Origin: a virus
Strand: one strand, 5' to 3'
IMG/VR virus record: IMGVR_UViG_3300025520_000101
Span: 1 to 50,963 of that record
Length of the DNA: 50,963 bases
The notes below the pieces were generated by a model. The model searched no databases. It was not told where the DNA came from and was given only the letters and a program-made list of their open reading frames with translations. Shown piece after piece: positions 1 through 8,398 of this stretch. The stretch's first letter is position 1; each line of letters starts with the position of its first letter. The translations under genes were made by a program, and so were the position numbers.

Positions 1-3000
1 AAGATTCAATCTAACGACAGAAGGCTTGAGGTCTTTTTTACAGGAACAGCGACGGTAACTTATAACACCGGACAAACAGCTACGGATGACGATGTGAAAT
101 CACAAGCAGAGATCATCGATGGAGGCGATGAAGTAGAGACATTCGCACTCATTGAAGAACTTGATCCGTTGATGGTGGAAATCGATGCGCCGACAGAAAT
201 GCTTGATACTGAGAAATTCGCTATTGTAGACAGCTCAACATTTCCTTTTGGAGTCACGAGAACCGTTGAAATAGATGGCGTGACGCTATCGCCAAGTGAT
301 GCTGAAAACTTTATTTCCGGAAATCATATATTCCCACTTCTAGGAGTAGACAAGGTATACACCTACAAGGTGCACTATGATGATGGCAAAGGCCTTGTAC
401 TCACCTTCGCCGATTATGTCGTTGTCTACTCAACAAAGCCAAAGGCTCAATTTAAGGTAACGGGAACGTTTAAAGAAAACAGGCTGATTACAGCAAATAC
501 GGATGTATCAAATGTAAATTCGGCATATCTTAAAGCCAATGCAACCATAAACACAAATTTCTTCATGGCTCGAAATGTCGATGGAGATAACAGCATAATA
601 AAGTTTGGCGCTCAAAACACATCAACATTAAGCTACATCGTAAAGGCTGAAGCTGCTATCAAGATGGAGATGCAGGTTTCAGCATCAATCCCTCAGAGTA
701 AGATTCAACGTTCTGACATTCCTTCCGGCTATCATACTTCCGACATCTATAAATATGATTTATTTGTGCTTCCGGATTATGAACCGGCTCTCATAGCAAA
801 CATATGGAACGGTGTGCTTACTAGAAATGAAACACTGGATTTTTACTATGACGCTGCGAGCGTGGATGAAGACATCATAAGTGTTAATTCCTATAAAATT
901 TTCTACGACACTAACGGCGATAATATTCCTGAAACACTTGTAAGACAAGGAAATTATGCTGATTTTACAACTTATAAACCGGACAAGCTTGGTTATTACA
1001 AGATTGAATTCTACGCTGAAGAAACTTTTGGCCAACCGACATTACCACAATTCATCACAGAAGCAGATAAAAGAAAATTCACTCTAGAAAGAGAATTTTT
1101 CGTTGACAACCTGGCTCCGATGACAAAGATTTATACTGACATCGAATATAATTTTCCTCAAGCCGATGTCATTGTTTTGAACGATCAAGGCATAACTAGA
1201 GAGCTTAACAACACCATCGTCCAAGAAAGAGTAAACTGGATTAATGGATTAAGACAATCTGGTATTTTGGGCAGTGTTCAAGTTTGGGATCTATACACAT
1301 ACATCTATGACAAGCCCGCATCTACTACTCGAAATACCGGATCTAGTTATCCTTCGGCAACAACGAGTTTTTCGTCCGACGGATATTCTGGAACACTTTC
1401 ACGCTATAGTGTAACAAACAATCCATACCAAGTGGACAATGGGTATTATAGAACCGTGACGGAATCCAGTACGGGTTATGCCGACGTTCCCAATACATCT
1501 GGCGGAACAGCAGTGTACGAATACAGAGCTTCGGGATGGTCAATGGTCAGTGGATGGTCTGGATCGGATTTGCCTAGCACAATGTCATATAGTAGTGGTG
1601 GATGGACAGGAACACTCAGCAAAGTAGGTGGTACAGATTATTCGGACCCTCCGCCGAGCGGAACGGCAGCTATCGGAACGAGGTATTACAGACAGTTTTA
1701 CTGGATTGCGCATTATCAAGGCCCTATTTCAAGACAGGTACAAGTTTGGCAATCGAATTGGGTTTGGTACGACGATTACACCGGATACTATTCCGGAACG
1801 ATCTACAAAAACGTGAAGCAAACCTTCACACCGACATTCAGAAACACAGCCGATAAGTACCTAGTCTACTTCGCTGATTCAAATATAAACAATCTTGCAG
1901 ACGTCCAGTATATCAAGAACAGAGGTGCTGTAAAGGTAATTTTAGTTGGTAAAGCAAGCACCAAGGCGCAGCTCGCACATGATTATTATATTGATTCATC
2001 AAAACCTTTGGCGGATGTGCTAGCTGAGATCAACAACTTGGTAAAGACAAACAATCCTATCGAAAATCGACAACTGGTGCTTGTTGGCCAGACATTTGCG
2101 TTAAACAAGGCCGACTATGATGATGAAAACGATCCAATAACGCAAATCGGGTATCAATACGTGCATGACGCAAATTACTATGATAACAGCACGGGACTTG
2201 AAACCGGAGCAAGAGCTGCGTTCAGTACGAACAAGACTGATTATGTGAGTACGGTAAAAACATCATTTACAAAGCCAGGGAAATATACTATCTATAGACA
2301 AATCGTAGATGCGCCGACAGGAATGCCTGCTTATGCTAAAGATTCAAACACGCCAGCACTAGAAATTTTTGTGCATCGAAAACCAATCGCAGATTTCACT
2401 CTCGATTGGGATTATAATGCCGGTTCTGCAACCTACCTGACAACATGGGTTGACAAGTCATACGATTTAGATCATCAGTTTTCGGATCCTCAAAAGGGTA
2501 TTCGTGATCGTAAGATCATGTATCGCAAGACATCCGGTGATAATATTTGGATTTATGCAATACCGAATAATCTTACATCTGGCACCTATGAACTAAGATA
2601 TGCTGTAAAAGATATTGAAGGTGTGTGGTCCGACGATAAAACAATGATATTTACACTTAATCCTGAAGTGCCTATGCAATTTTCAGCAGAACTCAGATCG
2701 TCAATTCCTGAAATGCTGCTAACCAAATTTACCATAGGAAATGATGTAGAGTGGTATGATGTTTGGACACGTTTTCCATATGCCCACAGGCTCGATATTT
2801 CGCTTTGGGATGGACTTTCAAGAGTGACGGCGCTTCCTATTAAAACGGTCACTTATACCGGCACAAACGCTACGAAAATCGGTAATGACTACTACTGGAA
2901 CAACATTAACTACACAATCCCGAAAGGGATTGGCCTTCAGGAAAAAACGTACCAAGTAAGGATAGAAGCTATATCAAATTCAAATCCAAACAATAAAATT

Positions 3001-3738
3001 ACAATAAATCGCAATGTGACGCTCATCAATAACACAGCTCCAACTGTTAGTTTTACAGGTCAGCAACCGACTACGGTTTATGAAGGGGATACAATTAGAA
3101 ACACGATTCTCCCAATCGATGCCGATGGCGACCGACTAACAATCCAGTACTATGTAGCAAAACCTGGTCAATCTTTCGTATTGTTCAAAACATATATCAA
3201 CGTACAGCAAGGTGTTCCGTTTGTGCTCGATGATGTGATTGATGTTGATTCAGGAAACTATCAGTTTAGAGTTGTTGTAAATGATGGAAATGGAGGAGTA
3301 GGTCAGGCAGAAAAGACAATCGGTGTAAATCCTTTTGAAGTAACATCATATTCACTACTTCCAAGTGATCCAATGGCAGGTGACATGCTTTACTTTAATG
3401 TGGCGACAACCGGTTATGTCGATAAAATTGAAATCATCCTGGAATCTGACATTGTATCAAATGACAACCGTGTTTCCATGGGGTATAATGCGGTCAATTA
3501 CCAAGGCAATAGCATAGTTTTCTCAATATCCCCAATAACTTTGACATCAAACAAAACGTATCAGTACATTGCATGGGTAAGTACACCTCAGTCAGTCACA
3601 TTAAAAGGTGTAAGAAACCGTGCTCCATATACTTTTACGATCAGGGCTTGGCGTGGGGCGAGATATAAAGATTACTTCATCACAAGGGATATTAAAGGCG
3701 ATGTAAGGCAAACGCTCAAGATGGGTATTGGCGATTGA
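1..3738 (+). CDS. Large extracellular or surface-type protein, 5'-truncated by the window edge
   Basis: The reading frame is open from base 1, so the gene begins upstream; the GTG at 94 is only the first in-frame start codon seen here. At least 1245 residues are visible. The sequence is beta-rich with aromatic, Ser, Thr and Asn-rich stretches. The middle (about residues 440-620) holds two imperfect copies of a Tyr/Gly/Ser-rich unit (SSDGYSGTLSRYS and SSGGWTGTLSKVG) and ends with YTGYYSGTIYKNV. A later segment (APTVSFTGQQP ... DADGDRLTIQYY) resembles cadherin/PKD-like Ig folds. No cell-wall sorting motif is seen at the C-terminus (GIGD). It resembles large secreted proteins of Firmicutes conjugative elements and plasmids, but that match is from memory. 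The function is unknown; adhesion or mating-pair surface contact is a guess. Confidence 0.7.
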   Translation, partial: KIQSNDRRLEVFFTGTATVTYNTGQTATDDDVKSQAEIIDGGDEVETFALIEELDPLMVEIDAPTEMLDTEKFAIVDSSTFPFGVTRTVEIDGVTLSPSDAENFISGNHIFPLLGVDKVYTYKVHYDDGKGLVLTFADYVVVYSTKPKAQFKVTGTFKENRLITANTDVSNVNSAYLKANATINTNFFMARNVDGDNSIIKFGAQNTSTLSYIVKAEAAIKMEMQVSASIPQSKIQRSDIPSGYHTSDIYKYDLFVLPDYEPALIANIWNGVLTRNETLDFYYDAASVDEDIISVNSYKIFYDTNGDNIPETLVRQGNYADFTTYKPDKLGYYKIEFYAEETFGQPTLPQFITEADKRKFTLEREFFVDNLAPMTKIYTDIEYNFPQADVIVLNDQGITRELNNTIVQERVNWINGLRQSGILGSVQVWDLYTYIYDKPASTTRNTGSSYPSATTSFSSDGYSGTLSRYSVTNNPYQVDNGYYRTVTESSTGYADVPNTSGGTAVYEYRASGWSMVSGWSGSDLPSTMSYSSGGWTGTLSKVGGTDYSDPPPSGTAAIGTRYYRQFYWIAHYQGPISRQVQVWQSNWVWYDDYTGYYSGTIYKNVKQTFTPTFRNTADKYLVYFADSNINNLADVQYIKNRGAVKVILVGKASTKAQLAHDYYIDSSKPLADVLAEINNLVKTNNPIENRQLVLVGQTFALNKADYDDENDPITQIGYQYVHDANYYDNSTGLETGARAAFSTNKTDYVSTVKTSFTKPGKYTIYRQIVDAPTGMPAYAKDSNTPALEIFVHRKPIADFTLDWDYNAGSATYLTTWVDKSYDLDHQFSDPQKGIRDRKIMYRKTSGDNIWIYAIPNNLTSGTYELRYAVKDIEGVWSDDKTMIFTLNPEVPMQFSAELRSSIPEMLLTKFTIGNDVEWYDVWTRFPYAHRLDISLWDGLSRVTALPIKTVTYTGTNATKIGNDYYWNNINYTIPKGIGLQEKTYQVRIEAISNSNPNNKITINRNVTLINNTAPTVSFTGQQPTTVYEGDTIRNTILPIDADGDRLTIQYYVAKPGQSFVLFKTYINVQQGVPFVLDDVIDVDSGNYQFRVVVNDGNGGVGQAEKTIGVNPFEVTSYSLLPSDPMAGDMLYFNVATTGYVDKIEIILESDIVSNDNRVSMGYNAVNYQGNSIVFSISPITLTSNKTYQYIAWVSTPQSVTLKGVRNRAPYTFTIRAWRGARYKDYFITRDIKGDVRQTLKMGIGD

Positions 3739-3750
3739 TTTATGAAGTAA

Positions 3751-3777
3751 AGCCAGTGGGAAATTTGCCCACTGGCT
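3751..3777 (+). terminator. Strong hairpin after the large protein gene
   Basis: A perfect 10-bp stem AGCCAGTGGG / CCCACTGGCT with a 7-nt loop lies 12 nt after the stop codon. It is not followed by a T tract, so it may act as a weak terminator or as an mRNA 3'-end stabiliser. Confidence 0.6.
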
Positions 3778-3797
3778 ATAATTAATGGAGGTAAAAC

Positions 3798-4763
3798 ATG
3801 AAACAAAGTGATATTTTAGAAGAGAGTAATATTATGTTGCGATACAATTTAAGGCATCGAATTATTACAGCGATGGAAAGTTATAGATTGTCATTTGAAC
3901 AACTATCTGCATTAGCGAATAATAAAGTTACACCTGAACAACTTGAAAGTTTTGTTCGTGGTAACTATCCAAATATTAATGGCATATACCTAATGAGAAT
4001 ATGTTCCATCCTAGGTATTAGTATTTCAACCATTGCTCGAGGTTATTTTAGTTATTATGAAAGCAATGAAGAAAGAGGTGCAATAGAAGGTATTATTAAT
4101 AAATCAAGAGAGGTAGAATTATTGATTAAAAGCTTAGGAGGACATATGAAAAAAACAGCTCAAGATCTATTAACAGGAAATACGCTCATCGTCGGAGGGC
4201 CTGGTACTGGTAAAACTTATTTAACGATGGAATTTATTAAAGAGTTAGAAGAGGTTAAAAATTCAAAAATTCTAGTTGTAGATTATGAAAATGAATATGA
4301 AGAATTTAATGGAAAATTCAGTAATCTAAAATCATTTTATGAGATTGGAAAAGCAATTCCTGAATCAATTCCTGGTTGGGATAAACATACATTTTTAGTT
4401 CCAAAAGTAAGATCTAGCGATATGTATAATTATTTAAGAAATAATGCTCAAATTGAACTTGAAAAGATTCTAACACATGCACTTAATAATGATTTCAATT
4501 TGCTTTTCTTAAGCCCAAATGCTGTTTCATATTTTTTAATTGATCACATTGAAAACTATCAAGAATATTTAAAAAAGATTAAAGTGGTAGTACAAGTGCA
4601 CGCTTTGGGTTTCTGTGCAGATGTGAACTTAGAAAAGTTCATGAACATCATTGTGTTTGCTAGTCATGATGTATATACTACTGATCTATTGAAAAAGACT
4701 TTTGAAATTGATGTAAAAAAGTTAAGTTATCAAAAACGTGGCGAGTATCAGGTACTAAAATAG
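3798..4763 (+). CDS. HTH-like N-terminus fused to a P-loop ATPase
   Basis: 321 residues; AGGAGGT-like site just before the ATG. Residues about 20-80 look like an XRE-type helix-turn-helix (FEQLSALANNKVTPEQLESF ... MRICSILGISISTIARG). A Walker A motif GGPGTGKT lies near residue 132, followed by ILVVDYENEYEEF, and a hydrophobic strand before VVVQVHALGFC could carry the Walker B region. NIIVFASHD late in the protein resembles a sensor strand. The fold suggests a RecA/AAA-type ATPase of the kind that moves or senses DNA, but no named family was recognised. A second HTH/P-loop protein with the opposite domain order sits at 20840-21475. The gene stands alone, bounded by hairpins. Confidence 0.75.
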   Translation: MKQSDILEESNIMLRYNLRHRIITAMESYRLSFEQLSALANNKVTPEQLESFVRGNYPNINGIYLMRICSILGISISTIARGYFSYYESNEERGAIEGIINKSREVELLIKSLGGHMKKTAQDLLTGNTLIVGGPGTGKTYLTMEFIKELEEVKNSKILVVDYENEYEEFNGKFSNLKSFYEIGKAIPESIPGWDKHTFLVPKVRSSDMYNYLRNNAQIELEKILTHALNNDFNLLFLSPNAVSYFLIDHIENYQEYLKKIKVVVQVHALGFCADVNLEKFMNIIVFASHDVYTTDLLKKTFEIDVKKLSYQKRGEYQVLK

Positions 4764-4793
4764 TCTCAGGGTTATTGAAATAAGAAGTATTAA

Positions 4794-4820
4794 GGGCACA
4801 TAAATTTGTGCTCTTTTTTA
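4794..4820 (+). terminator. Intrinsic terminator
   Basis: Stem GGGCACA / TTGTGCTC with a short AT loop followed by TTTTTTA. It closes the 3798-4763 transcription unit, just upstream of the next promoter. Confidence 0.8.
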
Positions 4821-4831
4821 CAACCATTGTG

Positions 4832-4860
4832 TTTACATGGTGATATCACTGTGATATAAT
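4832..4860 (+). promoter_or_regulatory. Sigma-A promoter with overlapping palindrome
   Basis: -35 TTTACA (4832-4837), 17-bp spacer, extended -10 TGA-TATAAT (TATAAT at 4855-4860). The spacer contains the perfect palindrome GTGATATCAC (4840-4849), and its half GTGATAT is repeated directly at 4851-4857, running into the -10. This is a likely operator. The promoter drives the long rightward operon of small genes. Confidence 0.8.
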
Positions 4861-4894
4861 GTAAGTAACAAATAATATATTTGAGGTGAAATCC

Positions 4895-5080
4895 ATGGAA
4901 TACGTTGTTATTTATGAAGACAGAGATCGCATAATTAAAGATGAAGTTGTATCCGGAAATGTTAGTGCAAGAATTCGTCAAATCGAATCTAGTGGAGGTT
5001 ATTTTCTCCGCTTAATGAAGAAAGAAACTTATGATCAAGCAAAGGCTAAAAGAAAAAGGGTAAGCTCATGGAGCGATTGA
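4895..5080 (+). CDS. Small unknown protein, first gene of the rightward operon
   Basis: 61 residues. The ATG at 4895 is preferred over the GTG at 4886 because GAGGTG (4883-4888) is then well spaced. It begins MEYVVIYEDRDRI and ends with a basic then Ser-rich tail (AKAKRKRVSSWSD). No family recognised. The last 13 bases overlap the next gene, which points to translational coupling. Confidence 0.6.
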   Translation: MEYVVIYEDRDRIIKDEVVSGNVSARIRQIESSGGYFLRLMKKETYDQAKAKRKRVSSWSD

Positions 5081-5331
5081 ATACTATTGACCTTGCACTA
5101 GAGATCAATAGTATCAGCAACCATCTCTCATCTTTATCTCACGAAATGAATAGGCTCATTCATCAGTTTGATTCTCATATGTTAGCGGATGAAGATTTAA
5201 AAAAACTCATCCTTCTGCTTGATGAAAATACTATTTGTCACTTCCAATCCACCATTTTTAATATCCGATCTTTTGATGCAATGGTTGAATTGATTAAACT
5301 CTCGGGAGGGTTATATGAAAAAGTTTGGTAA
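5068..5331 (+). CDS. Small helical unknown protein
   Basis: 87 residues, start ATG overlapping the preceding gene by 13 nt, with AGGGTAAG upstream. It is helical and Leu/Ser-rich, ending AMVELIKLSGGLYEKVW. The C-terminal pattern (hydrophobic, ELIKL.GGL) resembles the end of the 10309-10566 product (ELIRLMGGLENVSK), and both genes overlap the gene after them, so they may be distant paralogues. Function unknown. Confidence 0.55.
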   Translation: MERLNTIDLALEINSISNHLSSLSHEMNRLIHQFDSHMLADEDLKKLILLLDENTICHFQSTIFNIRSFDAMVELIKLSGGLYEKVW

Positions 5332-5674
5332 GGTTATGATAACTATAATGTTGGTCAATTTTTTACTAAGTGCAGGCCTTGGTCTTTATTATGCAGGTCC
5401 GGTAATGGATGAAAATGATATTGGTGTTCTTGATCTCGTTATCAGTTCTGAAAGTCGCAGCGTATTCAAAGAAGAAGTAGTAAAAGCAAACAACGAGAAA
5501 GCATATGGCATTGTTTCGGCTTTCTTTGGATATCTGATCGATGAAATTTCAGTCGATCCGAATGCAAAAGCATTTGAAGAATATAGCGAAGATGCGTTTG
5601 ACTTTGAAGCCTTAATTCGTGAAAAGGAAAAAATGGACAAAATATACGACGAAGAATATTCCTCGAATCCATGA
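5315..5674 (+). CDS. Predicted membrane-anchored or exported small protein
   Basis: 119 residues. Start ATG behind CGGGAGGG, overlapping the upstream gene by 17 nt. The N-terminus KKFGKVMITIMLVNFLLSAG is a basic then hydrophobic stretch typical of a signal anchor. The rest is acidic and soluble, ending in a Glu/Asp/Lys-rich tail (REKEKMDKIYDEEYSSNP). No cysteine lipobox. Function unknown. Confidence 0.6.
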   Translation: MKKFGKVMITIMLVNFLLSAGLGLYYAGPVMDENDIGVLDLVISSESRSVFKEEVVKANNEKAYGIVSAFFGYLIDEISVDPNAKAFEEYSEDAFDFEALIREKEKMDKIYDEEYSSNP

Positions 5675-5703
5675 ATTTAAGATTGCGTAAGGAGACATTT
5701 TAT

Positions 5704-5949
5704 ATGAGAATATGCTTTAACTGCAAGTATAAGAGAGTTGTAAATAGTCTGGACAAGAGTGAATCCTTTAAAGGAATGATTCATGCAAAAGACAACATCT
5801 ATGTTGAGTGTTTGAAGGGCAATTCGCACAGAATGGCAGAGCTATACAAGGATTATTCGCACATGGTGTTTGGCTCGTTAGAATATAAGGAATTTGATTG
5901 TCATGAGACTCCCGATGCCACTCTTTGTTTGGGGCATTATGCTTGTTAA
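5704..5949 (+). CDS. Small cysteine-containing protein, possible zinc binding
   Basis: 81 residues from the ATG at 5704, preferred because AAGGAG (5689-5694) lies 9 nt upstream; the earlier ATG at 5671 has no such site. Cysteines occur as CFNC near the start and as single C, then CHETPDATLCLGHYAC at the end, a pattern that could bind zinc. No known family recognised. A hairpin repeat follows 30 nt after the stop. Confidence 0.55.
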   Translation: MRICFNCKYKRVVNSLDKSESFKGMIHAKDNIYVECLKGNSHRMAELYKDYSHMVFGSLEYKEFDCHETPDATLCLGHYAC

Positions 5950-5979
5950 TCAATCTTGTAAGTATTTATTATTTTGTAA

Positions 5980-6044
5980 TGTAACTCGTTTTTGATTGCC
6001 TGGTCGCATCGATCGCCGGCTGCAGGAAGCAATATTGAGTCACA
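5980..6044 (+). repeat. 65-nt hairpin element, copy A
   Basis: Ends TGTAACTC (5980-5987) and GAGTCACA (6037-6044). Inside, ATTGC pairs with GCAAT and CTG with CAG around a GC-rich core containing CGATCG. Identical at 64 of 65 positions to copy D (25191-25255), which is inverted. It lies between two operon genes, 26 nt before the next ATG. Confidence 0.75.
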
Positions 6045-6069
6045 AATATTATTTTGAAAGGATGTAATT

Positions 6070-6423
6070 ATGAAAAATTTAAAGCAAATGAGGTTATCTA
6101 AACTTGTAAATGATTCAAACCCAGACTCAAAATTTATTAGAGATATGATAGAACAAAGCATCTCTTTTGTTGAAGATCACACAGAGTTACTTAGTGTCGA
6201 TGTAGTATCATTGGACGATATTTTTGATTTAAGACCAGATGAAATTATTAGTATCAACAAGTGCTACATTCAAAAGGTTATTGCATTTCACACCAACTTT
6301 ATAGCTATTGGGAAATGGATGGAAGATGATGCAAAACTATACACGATCATGTTCGCTAGCACCAAACCCGATGCGTTTGTTTACGATGTAAAAAATGATT
6401 TTGGGATTGAAATTAAACGATAA
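6070..6423 (+). CDS. Unknown soluble protein
   Basis: 117 residues, ATG behind GAAAGGATG. It is acidic in the middle (LSVDVVSLDDIFDLRPDEI) with a beta-rich second half (CYIQKVIAFHTNFIAIGKWMEDDAKLYTIMFAST). No motif or family recognised. It is the first gene after hairpin element A, so any cis-effect of that element would act on this gene first. Confidence 0.55.
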   Translation: MKNLKQMRLSKLVNDSNPDSKFIRDMIEQSISFVEDHTELLSVDVVSLDDIFDLRPDEIISINKCYIQKVIAFHTNFIAIGKWMEDDAKLYTIMFASTKPDAFVYDVKNDFGIEIKR

Positions 6424-6458
6424 ACGGGATAGTCAGATATTATATTTTGGAGGTTTAA

Positions 6459-6665
6459 GTGATTTTTAGTGATTCGGTTATTGAAGGTATCAGTTTTATA
6501 GCACGATTACTGTGTTGGTGGGGAATATCCTTTGCTCTTATTTACATTGGATCTAAATTTTACTTTGTAGATAAGTTAAGCGTGAAAATCAAATTAATGC
6601 TTATCGTAGTTGTTATCTTATTTTCAAGAGTTGCATCAGAACTCATAGTATCAGGATTACTTTAA
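6459..6665 (+). CDS. Small two-helix membrane protein
   Basis: 68 residues starting at GTG 6459 with GGAGG at 6449-6453. Two hydrophobic segments, about residues 10-32 (ISFIARLLCWWGISFALIYI) and 44-66 (LMLIVVVILFSRV ... LIVSGLL), separated by a short basic loop. No family recognised. Part of the same operon. Confidence 0.55.
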   Translation: MIFSDSVIEGISFIARLLCWWGISFALIYIGSKFYFVDKLSVKIKLMLIVVVILFSRVASELIVSGLL

Positions 6666-6693
6666 AATCTTTGAGCAAGGAGAAGTTCAGGAG

Positions 6694-6858
6694 ATGAACA
6701 ATAGAAATAAGGAATTATTAGAACATATCAACAAGAAGCGTGCTGCAAATGATAAGAAAAAGTTCAGATTGGCTCTTATAATTTCATTGATGCCAATTAT
6801 TATTTTTGTTCTGTATCATGCCATTGCTGTAATATATGCTCTGTTTTTTAATAGCTAA
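6694..6858 (+). CDS. Very small single-pass membrane protein
   Basis: 54 residues, ATG 6694 to TAA 6856-6858, with AAGGAGA (6677-6683) and AGGAG directly upstream. The N-terminal half is charged (NNRNKELLEHINKKRAANDK) and is followed by one hydrophobic helix of about 25 residues (LALIISLMPIIIFVLYHAIA). Function unknown; the arrangement is common for small membrane proteins of mobile elements. Confidence 0.5.
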   Translation: MNNRNKELLEHINKKRAANDKKKFRLALIISLMPIIIFVLYHAIAVIYALFFNS

Positions 6859-6879
6859 TAGATAATTAGATTCTAATTT

Positions 6880-6897
6880 GCCCAAATGGGCTTTTTT
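6880..6897 (+). terminator. Short terminator-like hairpin
   Basis: GCCC-AAAT-GGGC followed by TTTTTT. The stem is only 4 bp of G-C pairs, so it is weak, but the T tract is good. It may give partial termination between 6858 and the gene at 6915. Confidence 0.5.
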
Positions 6898-6914
6898 CAT
6901 TAGGAGGGGTAATT

Positions 6915-7517
6915 TTGACAAGAAAAAAAGATGTTAAAAGCATCAAAGAATATGCAGCTGAAATTGTTGAAAAATTTGAACGATGGAACAATATACACAC
7001 GCATGGCGGTAGTGATCCTTTTTGGCCTGATGGATCTAATCTAATGCTCATTAGAAATCATATTATCCATGCAAAAAGAGGATTAGAAGAATACTGCGAA
7101 AGTAATAATCTTGAGCTACCAAACGAATATTATTTCCCGACACCAGATGAAGTAGATCGAGATTACATGGCCAGAAAAGATGAAATCATTGAAAAGGCAA
7201 AAGCTGATTTTTCTGTTATTTCCAATGACGAGGATTTTAAATTTTTACAAGGCACGTACACGCTTATCAATGATAAGAAAGTCAGAGAAGAAGCGCAAAG
7301 TATAGTCCGTAGGCTCGAACCAAACTTCAACGATTTAGTGGTTTTAAGAAGGTACAACCGCAGTGTTGAATGGGATATGAAGCGCCTTAAAGAATTCTTG
7401 GAAAAACATAGAGATTCTATGCTGTTAGGTTTTAATGCTGCGGACCATGAAAGGGATGATGAAGAATTAAATGATGATTATTTTGAAGATGATGATTACC
7501 AGTTTGAAGAGGAATAA
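6915..7517 (+). CDS. Conserved-type unknown protein with acidic tail
   Basis: 200 residues from TTG 6915, chosen because AGGAGGGG lies just upstream. The segment DGSNLMLIRNHIIHAKRGLEE (about residues 38-58) resembles a motif I associate with uncharacterised proteins of Firmicutes plasmids and integrative elements. The C-terminus is strongly acidic (EELNDDYFEDDDYQFEEE), as in DNA mimics, though that alone is weak evidence. Possibly coupled to the next gene 41 nt downstream. Confidence 0.6.
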   Translation: MTRKKDVKSIKEYAAEIVEKFERWNNIHTHGGSDPFWPDGSNLMLIRNHIIHAKRGLEEYCESNNLELPNEYYFPTPDEVDRDYMARKDEIIEKAKADFSVISNDEDFKFLQGTYTLINDKKVREEAQSIVRRLEPNFNDLVVLRRYNRSVEWDMKRLKEFLEKHRDSMLLGFNAADHERDDEELNDDYFEDDDYQFEEE

Positions 7518-7558
7518 CGGTTTTTCAATAACCAATACGACTTGAAAGGAGGAGGGGC

Positions 7559-8386
7559 ATGCTTAACAAGAAAATTCATGAGATTCTAACGGAGATTGCT
7601 TTAAAAACTTATCCTGATGTTAAACACGTGAAATTCTACTTGGATATTGAAAACAGAGAAATGAAGTCATTTCATGGCGACTGGTCATTACCTTCAAATA
7701 GAGGGTATGCAACAATTCGAATATTCAATTTATCTCGTGGAACTAAGGATATCATCAAGACTTCTATTCATGAGCTGGCACATAACACCGAGTACTCTAT
7801 CTATAAAAAAACTGGACATTCTAAGCGCTTCTATGAAGTTTATAAAAAGCTTCTTACAACCGCCATACACATGAATCTATTTTCACTCAATGACATGGAT
7901 GATGTTGATTCAAAACATGATCTTGATATGTTGATCAAACATCATGGGCCTATTACACTGGATGAATCAAAAGTGGATGCTTATAAAGGCGACATCGCTA
8001 TTGTGAAGATTAAAAATTCCTATGATATTAAAGATCAGTTGAAGGAGCTTGGATACATTTATAATGCTCTTGAGAAATGTTGGAACACCGAGATTAGTAA
8101 ATCCGAACTTAATTCTCATCTTGTAAAAATCAAAGCGCTGACACAAGAATCAAACATCATTGTAACGGATTACTCAGACTTAAAAATTGATACTTATGGC
8201 TACCTGATCGTTTCTGGTAACACATACGCTATAAAGGACGATCTCAAATCTACTGGATTCATTTTTAATGGATATAACATCGGAACTAATGCTTGGGTGA
8301 AAAAAATCCTGATGAAAGATAAAGATGTCGAAATTATGAATCTTAAGAAATATGATTCTATACATGTATCGATGAAAACTATATAA
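7559..8386 (+). CDS. SprT-like HExxH protein with two C-terminal repeats
   Basis: 275 residues; ATG behind AAAGGAGGAGG. Residues about 77-82 are HELAHN, the HExxH zinc-metalloprotease signature, followed by GHSKRFYEVYKKL, whose His would be a third ligand as in SprT/Wss1-type proteins. The C-terminal half carries two copies of a roughly 60-residue unit (IKNSYDIKDQLKELGYIYN ... CWNTE and VSGNTYAIKDDLKSTGFIFN ... AWVKK), resembling the small DUF5710-type domain found on mobile-element proteins. The role could be processing of DNA-bound proteins during transfer; this is inference. Confidence 0.7.
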   Translation: MLNKKIHEILTEIALKTYPDVKHVKFYLDIENREMKSFHGDWSLPSNRGYATIRIFNLSRGTKDIIKTSIHELAHNTEYSIYKKTGHSKRFYEVYKKLLTTAIHMNLFSLNDMDDVDSKHDLDMLIKHHGPITLDESKVDAYKGDIAIVKIKNSYDIKDQLKELGYIYNALEKCWNTEISKSELNSHLVKIKALTQESNIIVTDYSDLKIDTYGYLIVSGNTYAIKDDLKSTGFIFNGYNIGTNAWVKKILMKDKDVEIMNLKKYDSIHVSMKTI

Positions 8387-8398
8387 GGGGTGAAAAAC

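Noticed and set aside
1602-1856. Alternative frames inside the large extracellular protein
   Set aside because: Overlap a long open frame with normal codon use; no ribosome sites.
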